The notes beneath the pieces were generated by a model. The model saw only the letters and a list, made by a program, of their open reading frames with translations, was not told where the DNA came from and made no database searches. This document shows, piece by piece, positions 48,504 to 56,324 of a stretch of DNA of 64,000 nucleotides (position 1 is the stretch's first letter; each line of letters opens with the position of its first letter). Made by a program: the position numbers and the translations under genes. The DNA is from Vagococcus allomyrinae (lineage in GTDB: Bacteria > Bacillota > Bacilli > Lactobacillales > Vagococcaceae): NCBI RefSeq assembly GCF_017829975.1, contig NZ_JAEEGA010000023.1:1-64000 (forward strand), read 5' to 3'.

Positions 48504-48703
48504 GGCTTTCCCTCCATTGGAAATAAGGCTCTTTTCGCCATTCTTTTACTCTCACGAACAAAATCCAGCCCATGATGAATAAAAGGACAGAAAAAACAGC
48601 CCTTAATTTGATTAGATGACTCCAGTCTAGCAAACTTAGAGCGCAACCGCTCAGTTATACTTTGTCAGAGAAACGTGTATTTTCTTTTGATCCGTTTACT
48701 CAC
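48491..48703 (-). CDS. Putative leader ORF with in-frame UGA (candidate tiny selenoprotein or Sec-sensing leader)
   Basis: A frame from GTG (48703; AAAGGG 8 bases upstream) reads MSKRIKRKYTFL, then UGA (48667-48665), then 57 open codons to TAA at 48493-48491, overlapping the grdX start. After the UGA it reads QSITERLRSKFARLESSNQ and later GCFFCPFIHH. If the UGA is decoded as Sec the product has 70 residues with Sec13. The frame starts about 20 bases after the predicted transcription start. No homologue is recognised, and the Sec context is not a UxxC motif. It may be a chance frame; the evidence is position, overlap and the hairpin after the UGA. Confidence 0.35.
48633..48656 (-). promoter_or_regulatory. 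SECIS-like hairpin after the leader UGA
   Basis: Beginning 8 bases after the UGA, AACU pairs with AGUU and GAGCG with CGCUC around a GUUG loop, with a 2-base UA bulge on the 3' side. Position, two-part stem and 3'-side bulge resemble the hairpin after the grdB UGA. Confidence 0.5.
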
Positions 48704-48730
48704 ATTGAACACCCTTTCATCTTCAAGTTA

Positions 48731-48767
48731 AGTATATCACAATCTAAGAAAAATGGTAACGTTTACT
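48731..48767 (-). promoter_or_regulatory. grd operon promoter overlapped by a cre-like site
   Basis: On the minus strand an extended -10 (TGA then TATACT, 48736-48731) is 17 bases from a weak -35 TTACCA (48759-48754). TGGTAACGTTTACT (48754-48767, plus strand) matches the CcpA cre consensus TGWAARCGYTWNCW at 12 of 14 positions and covers the -35. This predicts catabolite repression of glycine reductase through HPrK, Ser-P-HPr and CcpA. Confidence 0.65.
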
Positions 48768-49071
48768 ATAATCCTGACTTTTTTGAAAGTTCTACGGTTT
48801 CCTCTTAGAACAATTTTTTTTCGTGTTATCCTTAACATGTGAAAAAATCCCCCAGTCCAAGAGCTACCTACTCTAAAAAGGTTGATAAATAACCAACTTC
48901 ACAGAAAACGGCTTATTTTAATATTCCTGATAGGTGACGATTTTGCCATTATCACAGGGACAATTCCAACATTTTTTCAACTAATACCCCCTATTCTCTA
49001 AAAACACAAAATTGTATTTAATCCTTACCGAAATGACGGTCATTGTTTTCCGACGGATTAGCTTTAACTCA
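48768..49071. other. Intergenic stretch upstream of the grd promoter
   Basis: AT-rich, with stops in all frames. It contains no recognisable tRNA-Sec, riboswitch or gene. It separates the grd promoter from the terminator of the AI-2E family gene, whose transcript comes from the right. Confidence 0.5.
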
Positions 49072-49112
49072 AACAACCAAGCTAGCACTGGGCTAACTTG
49101 GTTGTTTTTCCT
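49070..49112. terminator. Terminator overlapping the end of the AI-2E family gene
   Basis: AAACAACCAAG pairs with CTTGGTTGTTT, with an inner GCTAGC/GGGCTA block. The last codons of the gene lie in the stem. Confidence 0.8.
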
Positions 49113-50208
49113 TCTCCTTAGGCAGTTTTAGCAATTGCTTTTCTCTGCGATAATGAAGGCCATTTAAAATAATAATCTTAGCGATCACATAGGTCGGCAA
49201 AGCTAGGATCATCCCAGGGAGACCAGCCAGTTTGCCTGCTACTAATAAAGCCAAGATAATGGTCAAAGGATGCATGTTAAGGCTTTTCCCCATAACCAAA
49301 GGGTAGACCAGATAAGATTCACCTAGTTGGATCAAGATAATACTGATTGCCAAAATGACTGCTTTTTGAGGAGACATACTGAAGGCAATGATAAAGGCAG
49401 GGGTTACACCAATCCAAGGTCCTAAGTAAGGTATCACATCCATCATGCCAGCAATGCAAGCCAAGAGAAAGGCATAAGGGATTCCTAATAGTTTAAAGGT
49501 AAGGTAGGCCCCTGCTGCTACATATAGACATACCAGAGCTTGACCACTGATATAAGCTGATAAAGCGGTATTCACACGGCCAAGTAACTCCTTGGCCGGT
49601 TGCTGATACGCTTTGGGTACAAATAAACTAACCGCTTCTGGAAATCGCTGACCATCTTTGAACATGTAAAATAAAATAATTGGCACCGTAATAATCAGTA
49701 GGACTGAACGGGAAAGCACACTGATAACTGTCCCAACACTGGTCGTCAAGCCATTGACTGTCGCGTTTAAAATCTGATTGGACGAGACGGATAACTCACT
49801 CCAATAGCGTTGGACATCAATATCAAAGGCTAATCTATTTAGCCACTCAGCTAAATTTTCTTGTTGACGGCTGACGAATTCTGGCATTGCCTTAGTTAAT
49901 TCCATAAACTGACCAATTAAATTGGGAAAAATAGTGCCAATCAATAAGCCGAAGATCAGGGCGATCATCACAAACACCAGAGCAATTGCATAACTGCGCT
50001 TTTTAGTTAACTTTTCCAATAAAAGAATCACTGGATTTAGGACATAATATAAAAAGCCAGCGATCATAATCGGGGTAAATAACGTCGTAATAAAAACTCC
50101 GACTGGTTTAAAAATAAAGCTGATTCGTGTACACAATAAAATTAATAGCGCCATGCCAATCAGATGGAACAATAAATCTAACAATTTTGATGGTCGCCAG
50201 GTTCTCAT
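49093..50208 (-). CDS. AI-2E family transporter (PerM/YhhQ-type membrane protein)
   Basis: The protein has 371 residues from the ATG at 50208 (AGGAGG 5 bases upstream). It has about eight membrane helices and the family blocks GIPYAFLLACIAGMMDVIPY and LGPWIGVTPAFIIAF. The family includes the AI-2 exporter TqsA and proton-coupled antiporters, but members vary widely, so the substrate is not assigned. The last codons overlap a terminator. Confidence 0.82.
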   Translation of the reverse strand: MRTWRPSKLLDLLFHLIGMALLILLCTRISFIFKPVGVFITTLFTPIMIAGFLYYVLNPVILLLEKLTKKRSYAIALVFVMIALIFGLLIGTIFPNLIGQFMELTKAMPEFVSRQQENLAEWLNRLAFDIDVQRYWSELSVSSNQILNATVNGLTTSVGTVISVLSRSVLLIITVPIILFYMFKDGQRFPEAVSLFVPKAYQQPAKELLGRVNTALSAYISGQALVCLYVAAGAYLTFKLLGIPYAFLLACIAGMMDVIPYLGPWIGVTPAFIIAFSMSPQKAVILAISIILIQLGESYLVYPLVMGKSLNMHPLTIILALLVAGKLAGLPGMILALPTYVIAKIIILNGLHYRREKQLLKLPKEKEKQPS

Positions 50209-50217
50209 CACAGCCTC

Positions 50218-51381
50218 CTAGCCAATCCAACCAGCGATAATACTGGTCACTAACACTGAAGTAATCGTCACTGTTGAAAAGCCGGCAATGATCATTTTAG
50301 GTAAAATCTGACCTTCAATTGCCGCAATTTCGGCTTCATTTTCCCCGACACTTTTGGCAGCTTCTTGACTCAAAATCATGGTTCCTGGAAACCCGTATAG
50401 AGAGGTAAGTCCGACGGCAATTGACATCGGTAAACTATAGCCCAAGATTTTCCCCGTGATCACAGAGAATAAGACACTGCCACTCACCCCTACCAAGAAT
50501 GACAAGGTGATTGGCACGATCAAATCAAATAAATCCTGCGGTTGAATCGTCGCTAGCGGACCAAAGATGATAATTAATATCCCAAGCATCATCAACCCAT
50601 AGGCATCGATGCCGGTTAAAATATTAGGTTTAACAATTCCTAAGGCTCTTAAGGTCACACCTAATAGCAAGGCGACAATAAACGTATTCAAAATCCCGTT
50701 TGTAATATTGCTGATAAACGTCGAAATCAACACCACTACCCCAACAACAAAAAGTGTCCCGGCTGTTGTTTGAAACATTGCCGGTAATTTGCCTTTTTCT
50801 TCTTCATGATCGGCTTTTTTCTCAACAGTTTTTAAGGTGCCAGCGCGATATTCAGCTTGGAGCCGTTTCGCTTCTTTTCTTAAGATAATCGAGGTAAAAG
50901 GAAAGCCAATCAGTCCTTGTAAAGCAGATATTAAGACTGGCAATACGGCCACTGAGACGAGTCCCGCCGCTAAAGCCGCTTCCTGAACGATGATAATTGA
51001 AATGGTTCCACCACTAACAGCGCCAATTGCCGCAATGGCATAGTTCATGCTTTCAAATAAAGGACCGACTACTAATAAGGCCACTGTTATCCCAAGAATG
51101 GCCGCCACGCCAATGACTACCGTTTTCCATTGTTGCTTCAATTCATCAATACTGATCATCGTGCCAATGTGCACAATGATAAAGCCAACCACAGTTGACC
51201 CTAAGGGTAACAATGAAGAACTGGTTAAAATATCTTCTGGTAAAATACTCGTTTTAAAACCGATTAAAAAGATTAATGAGGCCACTAATAGGGAAGAAAT
51301 CAACGACTTTGTTTTTTTAGAAACAAAGTCACTGATCGTCCACACCAACATAATAACTGTAAATGCCAACACTGGATTCAT
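50218..51381 (-). CDS. Multi-helix membrane protein, probable secondary transporter
   Basis: The 387-residue protein has about ten to twelve hydrophobic segments split by a charged loop at about 178-200 (RKEAKRLQAEYRAGTLKTVE). Each half has a Gly-rich turn (IGAVSGGTISIIIVQEAALA; GLTSLYGFPGTMILSQEAAK), which suggests an inverted-repeat carrier such as the GltS-like sodium symporters. I do not recognise the exact family. It is 10 bases upstream of the AI-2E family gene and is probably co-transcribed with it. Confidence 0.7.
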   Translation of the reverse strand: MNPVLAFTVIMLVWTISDFVSKKTKSLISSLLVASLIFLIGFKTSILPEDILTSSSLLPLGSTVVGFIIVHIGTMISIDELKQQWKTVVIGVAAILGITVALLVVGPLFESMNYAIAAIGAVSGGTISIIIVQEAALAAGLVSVAVLPVLISALQGLIGFPFTSIILRKEAKRLQAEYRAGTLKTVEKKADHEEEKGKLPAMFQTTAGTLFVVGVVVLISTFISNITNGILNTFIVALLLGVTLRALGIVKPNILTGIDAYGLMMLGILIIIFGPLATIQPQDLFDLIVPITLSFLVGVSGSVLFSVITGKILGYSLPMSIAVGLTSLYGFPGTMILSQEAAKSVGENEAEIAAIEGQILPKMIIAGFSTVTITSVLVTSIIAGWIG

Positions 51382-51405
51382 CTAAATCACTCCCGAAATT
51401 TTTCT

Positions 51406-52245
51406 TTATCCTAAAGGTAGATAAGTAAAGCCCAACCCATGAACTTCTGATACATTATAAGCAATCACAAAAGATTTATTATCGATTTCATCAATAACTT
51501 TTAGGATTGCTGGATACTCCTGATTACTAAGAATAATCATCAGCATGTTTTTCTCACGTCCCGTATAACCACCTTCAACTGAAAAAACAGTTATGCCACG
51601 ATTGACTTCTTGGAACAACGCTGCTTTTATTTCATCAACATGGTGTTCACTCATAATCATCACTGCTTTGCGGCGTTTCATGCCTGTTTCTATATAACTC
51701 ATCACGATAGAGGTAATCACCAGTGAGAAGATGGCTAAAAGGAACTCTTCAAAGCCAAAGACGACGATATTAAATAAGACAATCACCGAATCGGTTGCCA
51801 ATAATCCGATCGACGTACTTAGGCCAAAATATTTCTTGAAGATTAAGGGCGGAATCGTCGTTCCACCACTTGAAGCGCCTATTTTATATAAAATGGCCAC
51901 TCCTGTTGCAAAAATAGCACTACCAAAAATCACCGATAACAAACGATCGCTAGTCACCATAATCTCTGGCACAATCGCTAGGGAAATCGGCAACATAATA
52001 CTGCCAATCACCGTATGAACAAAGTGACTTTCCCCTAAAAAGAGATAGGTGATAATTAGCATAAACCCATTTAAAACTAAAACTACTAAGGCTCTGTTAA
52101 TACCAAAAAATTGTTCAGCCAGAATCCCAATACCGCTGACGCCACCTGCCGCTATATGATGGGGTCCTAAAAACATGTTAATACTTACGCCGATTAAGGC
52201 GATGGCAAATGCCACAATGGGCACTTGTTTTAGCAGAGTCTTCAT
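51406..52245 (-). CDS. YitT family membrane protein with DUF2179 domain
   Basis: The start at 52245 (GAGGCG upstream) gives 279 residues. An upstream start at 52305 would place palindromic element copy C in the coding region and is rejected. Five to six membrane helices contain the YitT block HHIAAGGVSGIGILAEQFFG and KIGASSGGTTIPPLIFKKYF. A C-terminal DUF2179 domain follows (GITVFSVEGGYTGREKNMLM). The function of the family is not established. Confidence 0.85.
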   Translation of the reverse strand: MKTLLKQVPIVAFAIALIGVSINMFLGPHHIAAGGVSGIGILAEQFFGINRALVVLVLNGFMLIITYLFLGESHFVHTVIGSIMLPISLAIVPEIMVTSDRLLSVIFGSAIFATGVAILYKIGASSGGTTIPPLIFKKYFGLSTSIGLLATDSVIVLFNIVVFGFEEFLLAIFSLVITSIVMSYIETGMKRRKAVMIMSEHHVDEIKAALFQEVNRGITVFSVEGGYTGREKNMLMIILSNQEYPAILKVIDEIDNKSFVIAYNVSEVHGLGFTYLPLG

Positions 52246-52297
52246 TTTTGTCGCCTCTTTTCTTACTGTATCCAGCTCGCAAACAATCCGAACATAT

Positions 52298-52401
52298 CGT
52301 TCCACTAGATTATCAACTTAATGACGAGCAAAGAGTGGTACTTTCAGCTTCTTTTTGGCTGGAAGGTTAACGATTGCTCGTCATTATTTAATTGGAACTA
52401 G
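52298..52401 (+). repeat. Palindromic element, copy C (about 104 bp)
   Basis: Ends CGTTCCACTAGATTAT and TTAATTGGAACTAG form terminal inverted repeats. Arms TAATGACGAGCA and TGCTCGTCATTA pair perfectly. The central block is CTTTCAGC...GCTGGAAG. It lies just upstream of the YitT-family start and is oriented opposite to copies A and B. Confidence 0.85.
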
Positions 52402-52506
52402 CTAGATAGACATCCTAAATTATCCAATTTGCTGGTTTCGTGCTTGATGGCTATCCTCCTTTGTCAGGGAGTGCCATAAGCTTCTAGCCAATAGCCCTGC
52501 GATCGA

Positions 52507-53610
52507 TTAGTTAGTGCCTTTGACTAATTGAACCGCCAATTCAAGAGCTTTGAGTAATTCATCTATGGCAATATACTCGTGCAAGGTATGAATTTCTTCG
52601 TAACCGACAGACAGGTTTAACGCCTTCTTCCCTTTAGCATTAAAGACATTGGCATCACTGCCACCACCACTGACATCATAACTGGCATTTCTTCCAACGG
52701 CCTCAATGGCTTTAGCAGCCAGTTGAACGACCGGGTCACTTTCACTAAAGCGATAGCCGATCGACTTAATGTCTGTCGAATAATTAACTTTCCCCCCTAA
52801 TTGACGCGCATTATCTTCAAAAGCTGAGACCATGGCCATCATTTGCTTTTCACACGCTTTACGAGAAATCGAACGAGCTTCAGCCGTCACAATCACATTG
52901 TCTGCCACGATATTAGTCGCCGTTCCTCCAGCTATTGTGCCAATATTAGCCGTGGTCTCTTCATCCAAACGACCTAGTGTCATCTCAGAAATCGCTTTAG
53001 CAGCAATTTCTATCGCCGAAACACCTTTTTCAGGCTCTAACCCTGCATGAGCCGTTTCACCGATAATTTCCACTTCTAATCCCATTAAGGTTGGGCTTGC
53101 CATCGTAATACTGCCAACTGGCCCGCCATTATCTAATACAAAACCATAAGCTGACTGTAATTGGCTAACATCAAAAGCACTGACGCCAACTAAACCAATT
53201 TCTTCTCCTGGGGTGAGTACAAACTCGATCAGACCATGAGGAATGTTTTCTTCTTGAATCACCTTAACTAATTCCAACATAACCGCAATGCCGGCTTTAT
53301 CATCTGCAGCCAAAATCGTTGTGCCATCTGAATAAATAACCCCGTCACGGATTTCTGGTTGTATGCCAACGCCTGGTGTGACAGTGTCCACATGGGCTGA
53401 GAAAAAAATCGGCGCAACATCTAAATCGCCTGGGAACTGACACAACAAATTGTTAGCCCCTAATCCGGTTTTCCCCATCGTGTCATCTTCAATAACCTTT
53501 AGTCCCAACCCTTCAAACTGTTCTTTTAAATATTTTTGAAACTTTCCTTCATTTTTAGCTTCAGAATCAATTTTAACCAACTCGATAAAGGTCTCAACTA
53601 TTCTCTCCAT
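52507..53610 (-). CDS. M20-family metallopeptidase (PepT/YqjE-like)
   Basis: From the ATG at 53610 the protein has 367 residues. Metal-site blocks are FFSAHVDTVTPG (His and Asp), LAADDKAGIA (bridging Asp), TPGEEIGLVG (catalytic and metal Glu), and a late His in EEIHTLHEYI. The dimerisation domain lies at about 175-290. It would release amino acids from small peptides in the cytoplasm. AAGGAGG lies upstream. A glycine-yielding role for the nearby grd operon is possible but unproven. Confidence 0.88.
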   Translation of the reverse strand: MERIVETFIELVKIDSEAKNEGKFQKYLKEQFEGLGLKVIEDDTMGKTGLGANNLLCQFPGDLDVAPIFFSAHVDTVTPGVGIQPEIRDGVIYSDGTTILAADDKAGIAVMLELVKVIQEENIPHGLIEFVLTPGEEIGLVGVSAFDVSQLQSAYGFVLDNGGPVGSITMASPTLMGLEVEIIGETAHAGLEPEKGVSAIEIAAKAISEMTLGRLDEETTANIGTIAGGTATNIVADNVIVTAEARSISRKACEKQMMAMVSAFEDNARQLGGKVNYSTDIKSIGYRFSESDPVVQLAAKAIEAVGRNASYDVSGGGSDANVFNAKGKKALNLSVGYEEIHTLHEYIAIDELLKALELAVQLVKGTN

Positions 53611-53619
53611 ACTTGACAC

Positions 53620-54154
53620 AGCCTCCTTAAAATAGAAATAATTGCCTGTTTGTTCACATGAGGCACTTTTCGAAAAAGAACTATGATTACCTCATGCCTT
53701 CTGTTCCCGCTCCTCTCTTTTGTTCACTTTGAACATAAATTGAACAACTTATAAAGCCAGTGAGACGGTTGCTTCGTTAGTCACTCTCCAATTGATAAAA
53801 TAACTAACAGAAACCTCTGTTAAAGCCTAAACAATCAAAATAGTCAAAAATCAGAGGTTGTGGTCTCTTTATTGCATATTACTTTTTACACATTATGACA
53901 AAAAAAAGAAAATAAATCCAGTAATTTCACTCGCTAAAACAATATTTTTTTCGTTATTTTTATCTTGCTAAACATTACCACGTAAACTCACTATTATATG
54001 AACAACAAAAGCTTTGAATGTAATTGAGATAAAATGAATAGTTGCACAAATTAAAAATATACCGTTATAAAATATCCGTTTATTTTTATACACATTTTTA
54101 TAAATATAGTTCAATACAAGAAAAGCTAAATAGGGCCTGAAACTGGAGCCAAAC
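53620..54154. other. AT-rich gene-free stretch of about 530 bp
   Basis: No frame of useful length or ribosome site is seen on either strand. An 8-base inverted repeat AACCTCTG...CAGAGGTT (about 53813-53860) lies upstream of the M20 peptidase gene. The base composition is markedly more AT-rich than the flanks, which suggests decayed sequence. Confidence 0.5.
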
Positions 54155-54191
54155 TACGCTATCGGAAAGTCTTATACTTTCCGATAGCGTA
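54155..54191. repeat. Perfect 16-bp inverted repeat
   Basis: TACGCTATCGGAAAGT (54155-54170) and its exact complement (54176-54191) flank a 5-base loop. An A-tract follows on the plus strand, so it is not a standard terminator in either direction by itself. Confidence 0.8.
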
Positions 54192-54226
54192 AAAAAACGA
54201 TCAGCTTCGCAGCCGATCGCTTTCTC
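54190..54226 (-). terminator. Terminator of the FAD-linked oxidase gene
   Basis: GCGATCGGCT pairs with AGCTGATCG around GCGA on the minus strand, followed by a T7 run. The T-run separates it from the 16-bp inverted repeat. Confidence 0.8.
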
Positions 54227-55585
54227 TTAAAATAGTTTCGTCGGGTTTAAGCGATTATCAGGATCAAAGACCTGCTTAACCTGCCGTAAATATTTCACGT
54301 AAACCGGATTTGCTTCTTTTAAAAAATACTCTTTCTTCAATAAACCAATGCCGTGTTCTGCTGAAGGAAGACCTTGTTGATCAGAAATAAAATGATATAA
54401 CTCACTTAATAGCTGGGACAAGCGTTTTTCCCATTCTGCGGCTGATAAATGTTGACGCATGATACAGCCGTGAATGTTACCATCACCAGCATGACCGAAA
54501 CAGACCGTCGGTAAATGGTAACGTTGGCCCAGCGCCTTCATAAAGTCGATGGTTTCTGTCATTCTGTTTAATGGGACAACCACATCTAGTGGCTCTTGCT
54601 GACTAACTGCTTCTATTCCCGCCACGATATTTCCCCGCAATTGCCAAACTTGTACAGCTGTTTCGGCAGTCAAAACCAAACTGTCAATTCCACCATGTGT
54701 TTCTGCAAGTCGAATCGCTGTTTGGTAACGAGCAATTATTTCTTTAGGGTCTTGCCCATCAACCGTTAGCAATAAATAGGCAGCCCCTGAGTCCAAAGGT
54801 AATTTCAAGCCTAAATCTTTTTCACTGTAAGCCATGCCTTCTTTTTCAAAAAGTTCCAAAGCAGTCGGTTCCACATGGCTTGATAATATAGCTAGGACTG
54901 TCTTAGAAACATCTGCAAGCTGATCAAAAGCAATTAACACCGATTGACTGGTCACAGGAGGCACAATCACTTTTAACTGAATTTCCGTAATGATGCCCAA
55001 GGTACCTTCTGATCCGATAAACAAGTCTTTTAGATCGTATCCGGAGCTGTTTTTCTCAGTGATACTGCCAACGGGTAACACCTCCCCACTTAAGAGAACG
55101 ACTTCCAGTGCACGAACATAGTCTCGTGTCACCCCGTATTTAACGGCTCTCATCCCGCCGGCATTGGTTGCCACAGTTCCTCCGATAGTCGCGTCTTTGG
55201 AACCTGGATCTGGGGGATAAAAATACCCTTCCTGAGAAACATAAGCTTGAATGTCAGCCAAGGTCACACCCGGCTGCACCTTTAAGGTCAAAGTTTCCTT
55301 ATCAAAGCCCAAAATCTGATTCATCAGCGAAAAATCGATTAACAGTTCTGAGCTAACAGGTAATGTGGCACCAGTTAAGCCTGTTCCTGCCCCTCGCGGA
55401 ATGATACTCAGATCTGCCAGTTGAGCGTACACCACTAATTCAACAACTTCTTCAGTTGATAAAGGAAAGACTAAGGCGTACGCCTCCCCTTGTCTTCCCG
55501 TCACTGAGTCTACCAGGTATTCCTGAGGAATCAATTCTGGCGCGGTCACTCGTTCTTTTCCACAAATTTCTATTAGCCGTTTCAT
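54227..55585 (-). CDS. FAD-linked oxidase, GlcD/D-lactate dehydrogenase family
   Basis: The 452-residue protein has the FAD_binding_4 pattern PRGAGTGLTGATLPV near residue 61, then GGTVATNAGGMRAVKYGVTRDY. The C-terminal oxidase domain shows FGHAGDGNIHG with a metal-site His and ends SAEHGIGLLKKEYFL. Family members oxidise glycolate, D-lactate or other 2-hydroxy acids. No GlcE/GlcF partners are encoded, so a stand-alone enzyme is likely. AGGAGC precedes the ATG. Confidence 0.85.
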   Translation of the reverse strand: MKRLIEICGKERVTAPELIPQEYLVDSVTGRQGEAYALVFPLSTEEVVELVVYAQLADLSIIPRGAGTGLTGATLPVSSELLIDFSLMNQILGFDKETLTLKVQPGVTLADIQAYVSQEGYFYPPDPGSKDATIGGTVATNAGGMRAVKYGVTRDYVRALEVVLLSGEVLPVGSITEKNSSGYDLKDLFIGSEGTLGIITEIQLKVIVPPVTSQSVLIAFDQLADVSKTVLAILSSHVEPTALELFEKEGMAYSEKDLGLKLPLDSGAAYLLLTVDGQDPKEIIARYQTAIRLAETHGGIDSLVLTAETAVQVWQLRGNIVAGIEAVSQQEPLDVVVPLNRMTETIDFMKALGQRYHLPTVCFGHAGDGNIHGCIMRQHLSAAEWEKRLSQLLSELYHFISDQQGLPSAEHGIGLLKKEYFLKEANPVYVKYLRQVKQVFDPDNRLNPTKLF

Positions 55586-55661
55586 TTAAATTGCTCCTCA
55601 CTCTTTAAAAAGCTTTCCGGCGGGACCTTATCATAAGGATTACCGACAGAAAGCTCGTGTA

Positions 55662-56324
55662 TTATCGTTTCAATGCCCGTTTTGCAAAGAGATCGCCAAT
55701 CCATTGAATCAATTGAACAATGACGATCAAGAGAATGATCACAACCACTAAGACACCTGTTTCATAACGATAATAACCATATTGAATGGCCAGATCGCCA
55801 ATGCCCCCAGCGCCAATGGTTCCCACCATAGCAGAATAGCCGATTAAACTAATGATCGTTAATACCACGCCTCTAATCAGGCTAGGCAAGCTTTCGGGGA
55901 AAATAACCTCGCGAAATATCAATGACTTGCTAGCACCAGTTGCGATGGCCGCTTCTAAAACACCATGATCGACTTCAGCAAAGGCCCCTTCAGCAATTCT
56001 GGCAAAAAATGGAATCGCAGCAATTGTCAGGGAGACTGTGCCACCAGCAGGTGTATATGGGTCACCGACAACAAAGGTGGCCAACGGGATTAAGACCACC
56101 ATTAGAATTAGAAATGGCAATGAGCGAATAGCATTGACAAGAAAGCTCATGATGGTGTACAGCACGCCTTGCTTCATAAAGAGTGGGTGACTAGTATAGT
56201 ACAACAATAAGCCGAGTCCGCCACCCAAAACTAAGGCAATCAATGTGGCAATCACGACCATTTGCGCCGTTTGACCTAAAGCTTTTGGTAATTCCTGCTG
56301 AATGATTTGCCATGTTTCCGTCAT
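55662..56324 (-). CDS. metI: Methionine ABC importer permease MetI
   Basis: The 220-residue, five-helix permease has the coupling loop EAAIATGASKSLIFREVIFP. The block SFLVNAIRSLPFLILMVVLI is typical of MetI. Its ATG overlaps the metN stop by four bases. Confidence 0.93.
   Translation of the reverse strand: MTETWQIIQQELPKALGQTAQMVVIATLIALVLGGGLGLLLYYTSHPLFMKQGVLYTIMSFLVNAIRSLPFLILMVVLIPLATFVVGDPYTPAGGTVSLTIAAIPFFARIAEGAFAEVDHGVLEAAIATGASKSLIFREVIFPESLPSLIRGVVLTIISLIGYSAMVGTIGAGGIGDLAIQYGYYRYETGVLVVVIILLIVIVQLIQWIGDLFAKRALKR

Noticed and set aside
48504-48730. Glycine riboswitch in the grd leader
   Set aside because: I looked for the tandem glycine aptamer motifs and did not see them; the leader shows a reading frame and one hairpin instead.
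48768-49071. tRNA-Sec (selC) near the grd operon
   Set aside because: No T-loop, acceptor stem or long variable arm of a 90-100 base tRNA was found here or elsewhere in the window besides the Gln and Tyr tRNAs.
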